DNA of 47,989 bases from a virus, in the IMG/VR virus record IMGVR_UViG_3300005613_000105, positions 1 to 47,989 of that record. One strand, 5' to 3'. Numbering within the stretch: the stretch's first letter is position 1; every line of letters starts with the position of its first letter. Below the pieces are notes generated by a model. It saw nothing but the letters and a program-made list of their open reading frames with translations, made no database searches and was not told where the DNA came from. A program made the position numbers and the translations under genes. Shown here in pieces: positions 6,974 to 13,521 of this stretch.

Positions 6974-7545
6974 TGAAGACGGAAGAACTGACGAAGATCC
7001 TGGAAGCCCACAAGCTCTGGGTGGATAGCAGAGGAAACAGCGGCGAGAGGGCCGACTTGAGCGGGGCCAGCTTGATCGGGGCCGACTTGCTCTGTGCCAA
7101 CTTGAGCGGTGCCGACTTGCGCGGTGCCGACTTGCGCTGGACCGACTTGCGCGGTGCCGACTTGCGCTGGGCCAACTTGTACGGTGCCGACTTGCGCGAT
7201 GCCAACTTGTGCGATGCCGACTTGCGCAAGGCCGACTTGCGCGATGCCAAGTTATTCAATGCCGACTTGAGCTGGACCGACTTGCGGCAGGCCAATTTGA
7301 GCGGTGCCGACTTGCGCGCTGCCGACTTGAGATTTGCCGACTTGCGCGGGGCCAGCTTGGACGCGGCCAACTTGAGCAGGGCCAACTTGAGCAGGGCCAA
7401 CTTGGGCGAGGCCGACTTGAGCGAAGCCAACTTGTGCTGTGCCAACTTGAGCAGGGCCAACTTGAGCAGGGCCAACTTGCGCGATGCCTACTTGCGCGAT
7501 GCCGAGTTTTCCTCTGGCTGGAAGATTGTGAGGGACGAAAAATGA
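6973..7545 (+). CDS. Pentapeptide-repeat protein 3
   Basis: 190 residues from ATG 6973; GTG at 6970 would add one residue, but the paralogues start at MKTEELTK. About 30 pentapeptides and the tail [13 protein letters not shown] 96-bp block (7410-7505) appears identical to 6383-6478 in gene 1, indicating recent recombination among the copies. It has the longest helix of the trio; target unknown. Confidence 0.92.
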   Translation: MKTEELTKILEAHKLWVDSRGNSGERADLSGASLIGADLLCANLSGADLRGADLRWTDLRGADLRWANLYGADLRDANLCDADLRKADLRDAKLFNADLSWTDLRQANLSGADLRAADLRFADLRGASLDAANLSRANLSRANLGEADLSEANLCCANLSRANLSRANLRDAYLRDAEFSSGWKIVRDEK

Positions 7546-7823
7546 TGAACAATATAGTTAGTGCAGAAAAGTATTTGAGTGATCTTCAAGAGCAGTTAAA
7601 AGTTGCTAATTCTGTTTTGAATCAGGCTTGGTCTCGTCTACATTCTTATTCTTTGGAGGAATGTTGGGGCGATCCTGTGAATCAATATGAGAAAGACATT
7701 CTTTCTATTCACGATCAAGTTACCAAAGCTATGGTAGAAGTTAGTAACAAGTACGCAAAGTACGCAGACCAAATCCTTCAATACAAACAGGATTGTTATA
7801 GGAAGAGTTTTAAGGAGAACTAA
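7542..7823 (+). CDS. Hypothetical helical protein, end of pentapeptide operon
   Basis: Starts at ATG 7542 (alternative 7545) overlapping the stop of pentapeptide gene 3. 93 residues, mostly helical ([20 protein letters not shown]; later [20 protein letters not shown]). Base composition returns to AT-rich here, unlike the three repeat genes. Not recognised. Confidence 0.65.
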   Translation: MMNNIVSAEKYLSDLQEQLKVANSVLNQAWSRLHSYSLEECWGDPVNQYEKDILSIHDQVTKAMVEVSNKYAKYADQILQYKQDCYRKSFKEN

Positions 7824-7824
7824 T

Positions 7825-8406
7825 ATGATTTCATTACTACTAACATTAATTCAAGAGAGCAAGATTGAGTATAGCCCAAGTCTTTCTTGCGACGCGGGGA
7901 TTATTTCCCCTTACAATCAGCCTGACGAGAACGGAAATCCTGACGGAACATTATCGGCAGCGACGCTAGGAAATGTTTTCTATCCAGGACCTTTCTTTAC
8001 TGGTGTTGAGCCTGGACCTACGGTTCAAGAGGGGGACTTGCACATTTGGTTTGCATCATTTGATCAGAGTCTTTTCCTACAAGGTCAGGAATTGATTACT
8101 TACCCTGGTTCGGACCATCATTGTATTCGTAGGTTTGGAGATCCTTATTTTATTTTGGGTGCTGGACAGATGTACAGTGTAGCGGGTTGGCCGATTGGTC
8201 CTTTTCTTCCAGACACCGCTCCTGCTATATTGATGCCTACTGATGTGTCTTTGATTGGTGTAGAGATTATTATTCAGCCTGTAGTGTTTAGTGTTACGGT
8301 GCCTGATTGGATTTTTGCTGATGCAGCGTTTAAGTACACGGTAGGAACATTCAATCCACCTGTATCCCAACCATTGGATGCGAGTTATCCTTGCACAATT
8401 ATTTGA
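7825..8406 (+). CDS. Putative beta-sandwich protein of unknown function
   Basis: 193 residues with a good Shine-Dalgarno AAGGAG (7812-7817) before ATG 7825. Sequence is strand/loop-rich with many Gly, Pro and aromatic residues (GNVFYPGPFF, GDPYFILGAGQ) and a PTDVSLIGVEIIIQPVVFSV segment. This looks like an all-beta binding or virion protein. The hydrophobic N-terminal nine residues are too short for a clear signal peptide. No family was recognised. Confidence 0.6.
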   Translation: MISLLLTLIQESKIEYSPSLSCDAGIISPYNQPDENGNPDGTLSAATLGNVFYPGPFFTGVEPGPTVQEGDLHIWFASFDQSLFLQGQELITYPGSDHHCIRRFGDPYFILGAGQMYSVAGWPIGPFLPDTAPAILMPTDVSLIGVEIIIQPVVFSVTVPDWIFADAAFKYTVGTFNPPVSQPLDASYPCTII

Positions 8407-8409
8407 GAG

Positions 8410-8877
8410 ATGAGAGAAGACATAATGAGTACATTGAGAGACAAGTTAGGATTGAGTATGGATTGGTATGTAGGACCTAGGATAGAGTTGAAGCCTTTTA
8501 ACTTCGGCCTAATAATTAATCGGCCTAGCCCTAGCCCTTACCAGACCGATCTTGAATTCCCCATATACGATATATCAGATGCCACTAGAATAGTACAAGT
8601 ACTAGTGACTATGATGAATAAACAATTCGGACTAACAATAGAATCACTACAAGATGGTACTGTAAAATTCAATACACCAAGCCCAGCACCATATCCTCAA
8701 AAGTTCGATGTGATGAATTATAACTATGAAAATGTAGGAGAAAAAGAACAAGAAAATAATACAAAAACAATAGAAAAAGAACAATACCAATCAATCATCA
8801 AAGATCTAGTTCTTAAAGTAAATAAACTAGAAAATGAACTAAACACCATAAAAACGAAAAAAAAGTATATAGAATAG
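8410..8877 (+). CDS. Hypothetical protein with C-terminal coiled coil
   Basis: 155 residues (ATG 8410; alternative ATG 8425). A globular first half with SPSPYQ and SPAPYPQ turns, and a Glu/Lys/Gln-rich C-terminal helix (YQSIIKDLVLKVNKLENELN) predicted as a coiled coil. Last plus-strand gene before the non-coding region; function unknown. Confidence 0.6.
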   Translation: MREDIMSTLRDKLGLSMDWYVGPRIELKPFNFGLIINRPSPSPYQTDLEFPIYDISDATRIVQVLVTMMNKQFGLTIESLQDGTVKFNTPSPAPYPQKFDVMNYNYENVGEKEQENNTKTIEKEQYQSIIKDLVLKVNKLENELNTIKTKKKYIE

Positions 8878-9009
8878 CCCGGTCAAGATGATTGAAGAAA
8901 CCAAAAAGTCAAAAACTAAGTGGTAAACTAAGTATATTAAGTGGGATAATGTGGAGCTAATTCCAAAAAAGTCAAATGTAGGGGGCTCTAGTCCTAGATT
9001 ACTTCTGAT

Positions 9010-9042
9010 TTTAGTCTGAGTTTAGTCTGAGTTTAGTCTGAG
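9010..9042 (+). repeat. 11-bp direct tandem repeat x3
   Basis: TTTAGTCTGAG occurs three times head-to-tail (9010-9020, 9021-9031, 9032-9042), followed by TTTTATG. Confidence 0.9.
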
Positions 9043-9111
9043 TTTTATGTTTGCTTGACCCCCACCCACCAAAATTAATTCCAACCCACTCCAAACTAGC
9101 TCAAACTATAC

Positions 9112-9147
9112 AAAAAAACCCCCCTGAATAAGCTCAGAGGGGGGTTT
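9112..9147 (-). terminator. Intrinsic terminator, minus strand (possibly bidirectional)
   Basis: CCCCCCTGA (9119-9127) pairs with TCAGAGGGGGG (9134-9144), one bulged A. Seven A residues precede the stem on the plus strand, which is a U7 tract after the hairpin for minus-strand transcripts such as the HNH gene; the plus side has only UUU. Confidence 0.8.
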
Positions 9148-9429
9148 CTAATATCATGTACTATACACCTAAGAAGTCAAATATAGGGTATGACCTGTTC
9201 CTAGTATGTCTGAGATATAACTATTTTAGCTAGGATATAACACCTGAAAAGTCAAATCTATAGGGGGACATACTATATGTTGTGGTATGTTCTTTTTTTA
9301 GATCAGCTCAAATCAATTAGACCAACCTTTATTCTAGGGGCCTAGAAGGGCGATTGTATTCAAAATCTCTAAGAGCTAAACAAACAATCTGACACTTTTT
9401 CGATACCACAATATATAGGGAAATCGGTT

Positions 9430-9813
9430 TCAACTTTTTTCATGTAGTTCGGAGTGACAGTTAGCACAAACTAAAATACATTTATGCGCTTCTTTTAGAA
9501 TCATACTCCAAGGCTTTTTCTGCGTTATAAGCTTGGATATCTCAATATCTTTTTGAGTAGGATCTAAGTGGTGAAAGTGCAACGCTCTATTCCATTTATT
9601 ATAACCACAAATACCACATTTTCCCCCAAAAGTTTCTACTAGTTTATCTTTTGTTTTGTGATACCTATTGTCTTTTCTTTTGGGTTTTTTTCCTTCTACT
9701 TTTTGGTTTAGACTTGCTCTCGCTTCTGGTCTAAGGTTTCCACATATTATACCACAAAATACACTATTTGTAAAGGTATTTTTTTTAGTTCCAAATGAGA
9801 TATTGAGATCCAT
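9430..9813 (-). CDS. HNH endonuclease (homing-type candidate)
   Basis: The HNH core is clear: CGICG (Cys66, Cys69), HFHHLDP (His81/82, Asp84) and CANCHSELH (Cys116, Asn118, Cys119, His120), giving a beta-beta-alpha-metal nuclease with a structural zinc. About 127 residues if translated from ATG 9813, but a consensus-like promoter (9746-9774) lies inside that frame and residues 1-25 look non-coding; no ATG, GTG or TTG follows before the core, so the true start is unclear. Freestanding phage HNH enzymes are often mobile; it is flanked by the repeat-rich gap and a 14-bp direct repeat. Confidence 0.8.
   Translation of the reverse strand: MDLNISFGTKKNTFTNSVFCGIICGNLRPEARASLNQKVEGKKPKRKDNRYHKTKDKLVETFGGKCGICGYNKWNRALHFHHLDPTQKDIEISKLITQKKPWSMILKEAHKCILVCANCHSELHEKS
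9746..9774 (-). promoter_or_regulatory. Promoter-like sequence inside the HNH frame
   Basis: On the minus strand: TTTACA (9774-9769), 17-nt spacer, TATAAT (9751-9746). It lies within the first 25 codons of the HNH frame, so either the gene start is downstream or the promoter is fortuitous. Confidence 0.5.
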
Positions 9814-9843
9814 TTATATTCAAGACTTCGAGATATTGAGATC
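9797..9843. repeat. 14-bp direct repeat pair beside the HNH gene
   Basis: GAGATATTGAGATC at 9797-9810 and again at 9830-9843, 19 bp apart. The first copy covers the nominal HNH start codon. Confidence 0.8.
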
Positions 9844-9854
9844 TTGTTATCGTT

Positions 9855-9871
9855 TTCGCGCCGGGCGCGAA
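9855..9871. repeat. GC-rich palindrome at the left edge of the cassette array
   Basis: TTCGCGCCGGGCGCGAA forms a 7-bp stem with a CGG loop. It marks the abrupt change from AT-rich to GC-rich sequence. Confidence 0.7.
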
Positions 9872-9875
9872 TCCG

Positions 9876-9932
9876 TAAGTCCTTATTTTGCAGGGACTTA
9901 GGACCGCGCCCCTAGGGCCTAGAATCCGTCCT
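9876..9932. repeat. Intergenic repeat, type A copy 1
   Basis: Hairpin TAAGTCC/GGACTTA (9876-9882 with 9894-9900), then GACCGCGCCCCTAGGGCCTAGAATCCGTC. The same block recurs at 11210-11264. It includes the last codons (Gly-Phe-stop) of the minus-strand gene above it, in both copies. Confidence 0.85.
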
Positions 9933-10125
9933 CGTTTTCATCCCAAGGAACATCCTTGGAAGCGTACCAATCATCAACCCAACCCTCGGGGGCAGGATCT
10001 TCGGGCATATCCTCGAACGCTTCACTGTGCTCGGCCTTCTTCTTCTCCTCCAACGCTTCCATATCAGCAAGGCGTTCCAGAACAAGGGCAATGGCTTGGC
10101 CGATGGTCATTTCTTGATCTTCCAT
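9919..10125 (-). CDS. Acidic hypothetical protein, leaderless
   Basis: ATG at 10125 follows TATAAT-ACACAC; the longer frame reading YNTHM is only the translated promoter. 68 residues: MEDQEMTIGQAIALVLERL helix, then a Glu/Lys stretch and an acidic Trp-containing tail (GWVDDWYASKDVPWDENEDGF). Not recognised. Last unit of the array; its final codons lie in repeat type A. Confidence 0.7.
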   Translation of the reverse strand: MEDQEMTIGQAIALVLERLADMEALEEKKKAEHSEAFEDMPEDPAPEGWVDDWYASKDVPWDENEDGF

Positions 10126-10131
10126 GTGTGT

Positions 10132-10137
10132 ATTATA
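10132..10137 (-). promoter_or_regulatory. Leaderless-type -10 box
   Basis: TATAAT on the minus strand, 6 nt (ACACAC) before ATG 10125. No good -35 is visible 16-18 nt upstream, where the end of the hexapeptide-repeat gene lies. Confidence 0.6.
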
Positions 10138-10145
10138 CCAAGGAC

Positions 10146-11096
10146 TTAGCACACTCGGGCATCACCAAACACCCAGGCATCACCAAACACCTTGGCATTA
10201 CCAGACACCTGGGCATTACCAGACACTACGGCATCACCAAACACCTGGGCATTACCAAACACTCGGACATCACCAAACACCTGGGCATCACCAGACACCT
10301 TGGCATTACCAAACACCCAGGCATCACCAAACACCTCGGCATCACCAAACACTCGGACATCATCATACACCTTGGCATTACCAGACACATGGGCATTACG
10401 ATACACATGGGCATTACGATACACCTCGGCACCCTCATACACCTGGGCATTACCAAACACCCAGGCATCACCACGCACCTGGGCATCACCAAACACCTGG
10501 GCATCACCAGACACTACGGCATCACCAAACACCTGGGCATTACCATACACCTGGGCAAAATCACTCACCTTGGCATTACCAAACACCCAGGCATCACCAA
10601 ACACCTGGGCATCACCAAACACCTTGGCATTACTAGACACACGGGCATTACCATACACTAAGGCAAAACCACGCACCTGGGCATTACCAGACACATGGGC
10701 ATTACCATACACCTTGGCATTACCAAACACCTGGGCACCCTCATACACCTGGGCATCACCAAACACCTGGGCACCCTCATACACCTGGGCAAAATCACTC
10801 ACCTTGGCATTACCAAACACCCAGGCATTACCATACACCTGGGCAAAATCACTCACCTTGGCATTACCATACACCTTGGCATTACCAGACACATGGGCAT
10901 TACCAAACACCTGGGCTTTACCAGACACATGGGCATTACCATACACTCGGGCATCTTCACCGATGTAGGCAGTATCAGCAACCGTAGCAGTATCAGCTAC
11001 CCAACCACCGATTGAACCATCAGGGTTCTTGTGTTGGTGAGCAGGAACGGGGCCATCACCGAAATCAAAGGTAGTGAGTTCTTTGTCGTTTTCCAT
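10146..11096 (-). CDS. Hexapeptide-repeat (left-handed beta-helix) protein
   Basis: 316 residues from leaderless ATG 11096. The N-terminal cap (FDFGDGPVPAHQHKNPDGSI, then GGWVADTATVADTAYIGEDA) leads into about 45 near-perfect hexads of the form GNAKVS, GDAQVF, GNAHVY running to the C terminus. V-x-G-(N/D)-A-x periodicity is that of left-handed parallel beta-helices, as in LbH acyltransferases and polymer-like proteins. No acyltransferase catalytic residue or C-terminal domain is seen, so it is probably a structural, polymer-like or decoy protein. The plus-strand frames here are shadows of the repeat. Confidence 0.85.
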   Translation of the reverse strand: MENDKELTTFDFGDGPVPAHQHKNPDGSIGGWVADTATVADTAYIGEDARVYGNAHVSGKAQVFGNAHVSGNAKVYGNAKVSDFAQVYGNAWVFGNAKVSDFAQVYEGAQVFGDAQVYEGAQVFGNAKVYGNAHVSGNAQVRGFALVYGNARVSSNAKVFGDAQVFGDAWVFGNAKVSDFAQVYGNAQVFGDAVVSGDAQVFGDAQVRGDAWVFGNAQVYEGAEVYRNAHVYRNAHVSGNAKVYDDVRVFGDAEVFGDAWVFGNAKVSGDAQVFGDVRVFGNAQVFGDAVVSGNAQVSGNAKVFGDAWVFGDARVC

Positions 11097-11102
11097 GTGT
11101 GT

Positions 11103-11130
11103 ATTATACACCATCAAGGGCAGATTGCAA
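11103..11130 (-). promoter_or_regulatory. Leaderless-type promoter
   Basis: Minus strand: TTGCAA (11130-11125), 16-nt spacer, TATAAT (11108-11103), ACACAC, ATG 11096. Confidence 0.8.
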
Positions 11131-11137
11131 GCCCCAA

Positions 11138-11190
11138 GGTGGTTTTTTTTGTCGTTGTAAGTCGTTGCAGGATAAGCACTTAGGGCTTGG
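11138..11190. repeat. Intergenic repeat, type B copy (partial, upstream of hexapeptide gene)
   Basis: GGTGG then a T8 tract, GTCG and TAAGTCGTTGCAGGATAAG, as in the other type B copies, then CACTTAGGGCTTGG. It lacks the CTGCCATAATGGCAG palindrome found in other copies. It abuts the type A repeat. Confidence 0.8.
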
Positions 11191-11209
11191 GGGGGCGGCG
11201 GCGAAGCCG

Positions 11210-11264
11210 TAAGTCCTTTGTTTTCAAGGACTTAGGACCGCGCCCCTAGGGCCTAGAATCCGTC
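11210..11264. repeat. Intergenic repeat, type A copy 2
   Basis: Hairpin TAAGTCCTT (11210-11218) with AAGGACTTA (11226-11234), then the same GACCGCGCCCCTAGGGCCTAGAATCCGTC as at 9902-9932. It contains the stop codon of the gene above it. Confidence 0.85.
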
Positions 11265-11462
11265 GTTGTCTACATCCTCAACCACGAACGAATCCCAATC
11301 CGTACTGATGTATACGATTCTGCTATTGGTCAGAATGCAATCGTCCGTGTTATTTACTACCCAATCCACTTCATCCTCGTAGAAAAGGTTATCGGGAATC
11401 TCGATTTCGGCCTCGTAGTAGTGCATTTCGCACCAGTTCACTCTTACTTTTTTAGTTTTCAT
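11253..11462 (-). CDS. Hypothetical acidic protein
   Basis: 69 residues from ATG 11462, 4 nt after the stop of the GP88-like gene, so it is probably co-translated. Starts MKTKKVRVNWCEMHYYEAEI and ends VEDVDNDGF. The alternating pattern suggests a small beta-alpha fold. Not recognised. The last codons fall inside repeat type A. Confidence 0.65.
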   Translation of the reverse strand: MKTKKVRVNWCEMHYYEAEIEIPDNLFYEDEVDWVVNNTDDCILTNSRIVYISTDWDSFVVEDVDNDGF

Positions 11463-11466
11463 TTTA

Positions 11467-12129
11467 TCAGTGAGAAAGGAATCGAACGGTCTTCTTAGCA
11501 GTCCAGCACAGACCACAATCGGCGCAGGACTTTGCTTTACCAGTCTGTTCGGGACAATCGAAAGAAGAACCCTCGAAAGATTCTTCCGCAGCGTATAGCC
11601 AACCCGTAATGGTATCGGCTTCGAAGTTACCAGAATGGCGAATAACACAACGCTCGGAAAAGCGGTTATTCAGGAGCCAAATAGCCCTGCCAATACTGGT
11701 TTGATTTTGGCGAGCAGTATATCCGAAGATCGCAAGTTTAGGATATTCCAGCAACATCTCTTGCCAGAACTCGACATATTCAACAGAGTAGAAGTCTCCA
11801 AGAACGTGCAAGCGAATAAGGATCCCGTCCTTATGTTTCGCCAGTAGCTTAGCGATATCTTCGCGCAGCTTATCCTCCAAACCGTTCACATCGTAACGAT
11901 GCGCGAACGGCATATTATTACCATAGCAGTCTGCCCAATGGTGGCAGCTAGTAGGGCACGTTGCACGCTCAGTAAGCGTAAGCGAAAAAATACGCTTTTC
12001 CTTGTGTCGGCCCTTACTAACTTTCGAGCCAAGTTTTTTGTTGTTCGATCCAGGCTTGAGGACGTGGAGAGTATCCAAAACAGACTTGATCGACTTAGGG
12101 TAGCGCGTGGTCAGCATCGTAGAACTCAT
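11467..12129 (-). CDS. GP88-like phage protein, Cys-rich
   Basis: 220 residues from leaderless ATG 12129 (TATAAT-ATCCGC-ATG). The middle carries TERATCPTSCHHWADCYGNN then LIRLHVLGDFYSVEYVEFWQ and LAIFGYTA, the hallmarks of the phage Gene-Product-88 family; the C terminus has a CPEQTGK(n)CADCGLCW cluster. At least seven cysteines suggest a metal or Fe-S site. Homologues occur in many actinobacterial and aquatic phages without proven function. The extra upstream residues in the long frame translate the promoter and leader. Confidence 0.7.
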   Translation of the reverse strand: MSSTMLTTRYPKSIKSVLDTLHVLKPGSNNKKLGSKVSKGRHKEKRIFSLTLTERATCPTSCHHWADCYGNNMPFAHRYDVNGLEDKLREDIAKLLAKHKDGILIRLHVLGDFYSVEYVEFWQEMLLEYPKLAIFGYTARQNQTSIGRAIWLLNNRFSERCVIRHSGNFEADTITGWLYAAEESFEGSSFDCPEQTGKAKSCADCGLCWTAKKTVRFLSH

Positions 12130-12135
12130 GCGGAT

Positions 12136-12163
12136 ATTATACCCTATCGGGTGCAGATTGCCA
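12136..12163 (-). promoter_or_regulatory. Leaderless-type promoter
   Basis: Minus strand: TGGCAA (12163-12158), 16-nt spacer, TATAAT (12141-12136), ATCCGC, ATG 12129. Confidence 0.75.
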
Positions 12164-12191
12164 GGGAAAAGCCGAAAAAACAGGGGGTTTC

Positions 12192-12261
12192 TTGTCGTCC
12201 TAAGTCGTTGCAGGACAAGCACTTACGGCTTGGCGGCCGGCCCCTGCCATTATGGCAGGCC
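12192..12261. repeat. Intergenic repeat, type B copy
   Basis: GTCGTCCTAAGTCGTTGCAG, then GACAAGCACTTACGGCTTGG, GCGGCCGGCCC and the palindrome CTGCCATTATGGCAG. It is nearly identical to copies at 14664 and 15511. Confidence 0.9.
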
Positions 12262-12341
12262 AGATTGTGTAAAAAAACCCTCGATGCACCTTGCAAAGCA
12301 CATCAAGGGGTGTCGGGCTCAGGGTGGAACTCGACCTGTGG

Positions 12342-12379
12342 GATAATCTATTCACTTGCCGATAAGTGAAGTGATTATC
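12342..12379. repeat. Nested inverted repeat (possible operator or hairpin)
   Basis: GATAATC (12342-12348) and TTCACTT (12351-12357) pair with AAGTGAA (12364-12370) and GATTATC (12373-12379), with a GCCGAT loop. Two perfect 7-bp arms are separated by a 2-nt mismatch. Confidence 0.8.
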
Positions 12380-12429
12380 ACACATGGCCCCATGGCACCT
12401 CGCTCCCCTGCTATTGTATGCATCCAACA

Positions 12430-12456
12430 GTAGCCAGGTCACCCCTACCTGGCTAC
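12430..12456 (+). terminator. Hairpin, possible plus-strand terminator
   Basis: GTAGCCAGGT (12430-12439) and ACCTGGCTAC (12447-12456) form a perfect 10-bp stem with a 7-nt loop, followed by GTTTTCTG on the plus strand. On the minus strand there is no U-run, although the only nearby genes are minus-strand. Confidence 0.5.
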
Positions 12457-12526
12457 GTTTTCTGTCACCTGGGCGAGCCGCTTCGGGCCTAACCTCTATT
12501 TATACTCGCCCGAACGAGTTAGCGAT

Positions 12527-12748
12527 TCACGCTTCCAGGTAACGGTGATTACCCTTTGCGACGAACTGCCGCGAGTTAGCATACCACCGATTCCACGCTT
12601 TCTTGCAAGCGTTTAGCGAACCGTTATAGGTGAAGGTTCTGTTAGTGTTATCGTGAATCGCGTAGAACACAATCCCGTTATCATTGAAACGGAACATGAC
12701 GCCGTTTTGGTTCGATCGGACGATGGTGCTAGACATTTGGTTACTCAT
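12527..12748 (-). CDS. Hypothetical 73-residue protein
   Basis: ATG 12748 with an AGAAGGA Shine-Dalgarno upstream, unlike the leaderless genes. Sequence MSNQMSSTIVRSNQNGVMFR, then FTYNGSLNACKKAWNRWYAN. A short beta-strand pair plus helix is likely. Third cistron of the unit starting at 13373. Not recognised. Confidence 0.6.
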   Translation of the reverse strand: MSNQMSSTIVRSNQNGVMFRFNDNGIVFYAIHDNTNRTFTYNGSLNACKKAWNRWYANSRQFVAKGNHRYLEA

Positions 12749-12830
12749 TATTTTGTTTCCTTCTGATTAGTGGTTTGGGCTTCGCACCCTTCCGAGGATC
12801 ATTCAATGGGCACCCCTACCCCGATCGGTT

Positions 12831-13193
12831 TCAGGCGTTGGAGACCATAGCCGACACAATCTCGGCAAGCTGGTTCTCCAAGTCCTCCTTCTTAGCTTCG
12901 GACAGTTCAAGCACAGCCTCGGCCCTCTCCTGCTCCAAGTTGATCTTCTCGATCCAGGCGACATGCTTCGCACGTCGCGCATCGAAGGATTGAGGACCCT
13001 TGCCCAGCCCACGCTTAGCGTCCCGAATATCCTTTCGGAGCTGATCCAGCTCAGCACGGATCGGAGCCGCTTCAGGAGCCTCGACGGCTTGGGCCTTGGC
13101 AGCTCGCACCTTGGCCGCTTGGATCTCGGCTTCAAGGTCAGCGACGATCTGCTCGGGAGTGCGACGATTGCGGGTGTTCGTTTCGTTCTTCAT
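12831..13193 (-). CDS. Ala/Glu-rich coiled-coil protein, leaderless
   Basis: 120 residues from leaderless ATG 13193. Almost entirely helical with long Ala/Glu/Arg/Lys heptads (IVADLEAEIQAAKVRAAKAQ; later LEQERAEAVLELSEAKKEDL). No domain is recognised; DNA- or protein-scaffolding roles are possible. Frames in other registers across this GC-rich gene are shadows. Confidence 0.65.
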   Translation of the reverse strand: MKNETNTRNRRTPEQIVADLEAEIQAAKVRAAKAQAVEAPEAAPIRAELDQLRKDIRDAKRGLGKGPQSFDARRAKHVAWIEKINLEQERAEAVLELSEAKKEDLENQLAEIVSAMVSNA

Positions 13194-13199
13194 GTGTGT

Positions 13200-13228
13200 A
13201 TTATACCTCAGGTTGTGGGGTCAGTCAA
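13200..13228 (-). promoter_or_regulatory. Leaderless-type promoter overlapping upstream stop
   Basis: Minus strand: TTGACT (13228-13223), 17-nt spacer, TATAAT (13205-13200), ACACAC, ATG 13193. The -35 box is built from the last codon and stop (GTTGACTGA) of the preceding gene. Confidence 0.85.
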
Positions 13229-13373
13229 CAAGAAACCCCGATTTTTCTTCGAGCCACAAAAGGTAGTCTTCAACCTCCTCCACAGTGTAGCCGTCCTCCC
13301 AGAACTCGGTCAGGGCGTCGGCGTCAAGGTTGGGGAAGCTGGCGAAGAAATCCTCTCGGGTAACGTCTTTCAT
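13221..13373 (-). CDS. 50-residue acidic protein, leaderless
   Basis: ATG 13373 follows TATAAT-ACGCAC. The product starts MKDVTREDFFASFPNLDADA and ends LEEKSGFLVD; acidic and helical. Too short for the ordinary ORF length cut-off but supported by the promoter and by the dense packing: its stop forms part of the next -35 box. Function unknown. Confidence 0.65.
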   Translation of the reverse strand: MKDVTREDFFASFPNLDADALTEFWEDGYTVEEVEDYLLWLEEKSGFLVD

Positions 13374-13379
13374 GTGCGT

Positions 13380-13407
13380 ATTATACCACACCAAGGGGCA
13401 AGGTCAA
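13380..13407 (-). promoter_or_regulatory. Leaderless-type promoter
   Basis: Minus strand: TTGACC (13407-13402), 16-nt spacer, TATAAT (13385-13380), ACGCAC, ATG 13373. Confidence 0.8.
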
Positions 13408-13436
13408 TAGTTCTCTCGAATCTTTCTGCGATTATT

Positions 13437-13502
13437 TGTCGTCGTAAGTCGTTGCAGGATAAGGACTTATGGCTTGGCGGCCGCCCCCTGCCATTTTGGC
13501 AG
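13437..13502. repeat. Intergenic repeat, type B copy
   Basis: TGTCGTCGTAAGTCGTTGCA, GGATAAGGACTTATGGCTTG, GCGGCCGCCCC and CTGCCATTTTGGCAG. The last palindrome has one change from the other copies. Confidence 0.88.
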
Positions 13503-13521
13503 TAAAGGGAAAACTGATGTA

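Larger units (their letters stand above)
8878..9429. other. Non-coding region with iterated repeats
   Basis: No convincing gene. It holds three copies of an AAGTCAAAT(n)TAGGG box (8969-8985, 9174-9188, 9249-9267), an 11-bp tandem repeat, and an intrinsic terminator. Two of the boxes share the longer context ACACCT(A/G)A(G/A)AAGTCAAAT. Iterated boxes in a gap between convergent units could be protein-binding sites or part of an origin; nothing here decides that. Confidence 0.6.
12262..12526. other. Non-coding gap with two large hairpins
   Basis: No gene is supported here. Contents: a nested dyad at 12342-12379, a 10-bp hairpin at 12430-12456, and a GGGCGAG/CTCGCCC pair (12471-12477, 12505-12511). 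It follows the three-gene minus-strand unit ending at 12527. Confidence 0.6.

Noticed and set aside
6063-7552. Minus-strand and alternative plus-strand frames through the pentapeptide genes
   Set aside because: Repeat-driven open frames (15-bp periodicity) with Ser/Arg- or Lys/Ser/Ala-rich products and no promoters; the A(D/N)LxG frame is the coding one.
9010-9042. CRISPR-like repeats
   Set aside because: Units of 11 bp are contiguous and have no spacers.
9888-11015. Several long plus-strand frames rich in His, Thr, Pro or Gly-Ile-Thr-Lys-His repeats
   Set aside because: They are reverse-strand shadows of the hexapeptide-repeat gene (10146-11096); any frame through an 18-bp repeat stays open. 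The minus frame has a promoter, a cap domain and a known fold.
11899-12369. Plus-strand 156-residue frame across the GP88-like gene
   Set aside because: Antisense shadow; no ribosome site, crosses a promoter and a repeat, and the minus frame has family motifs.
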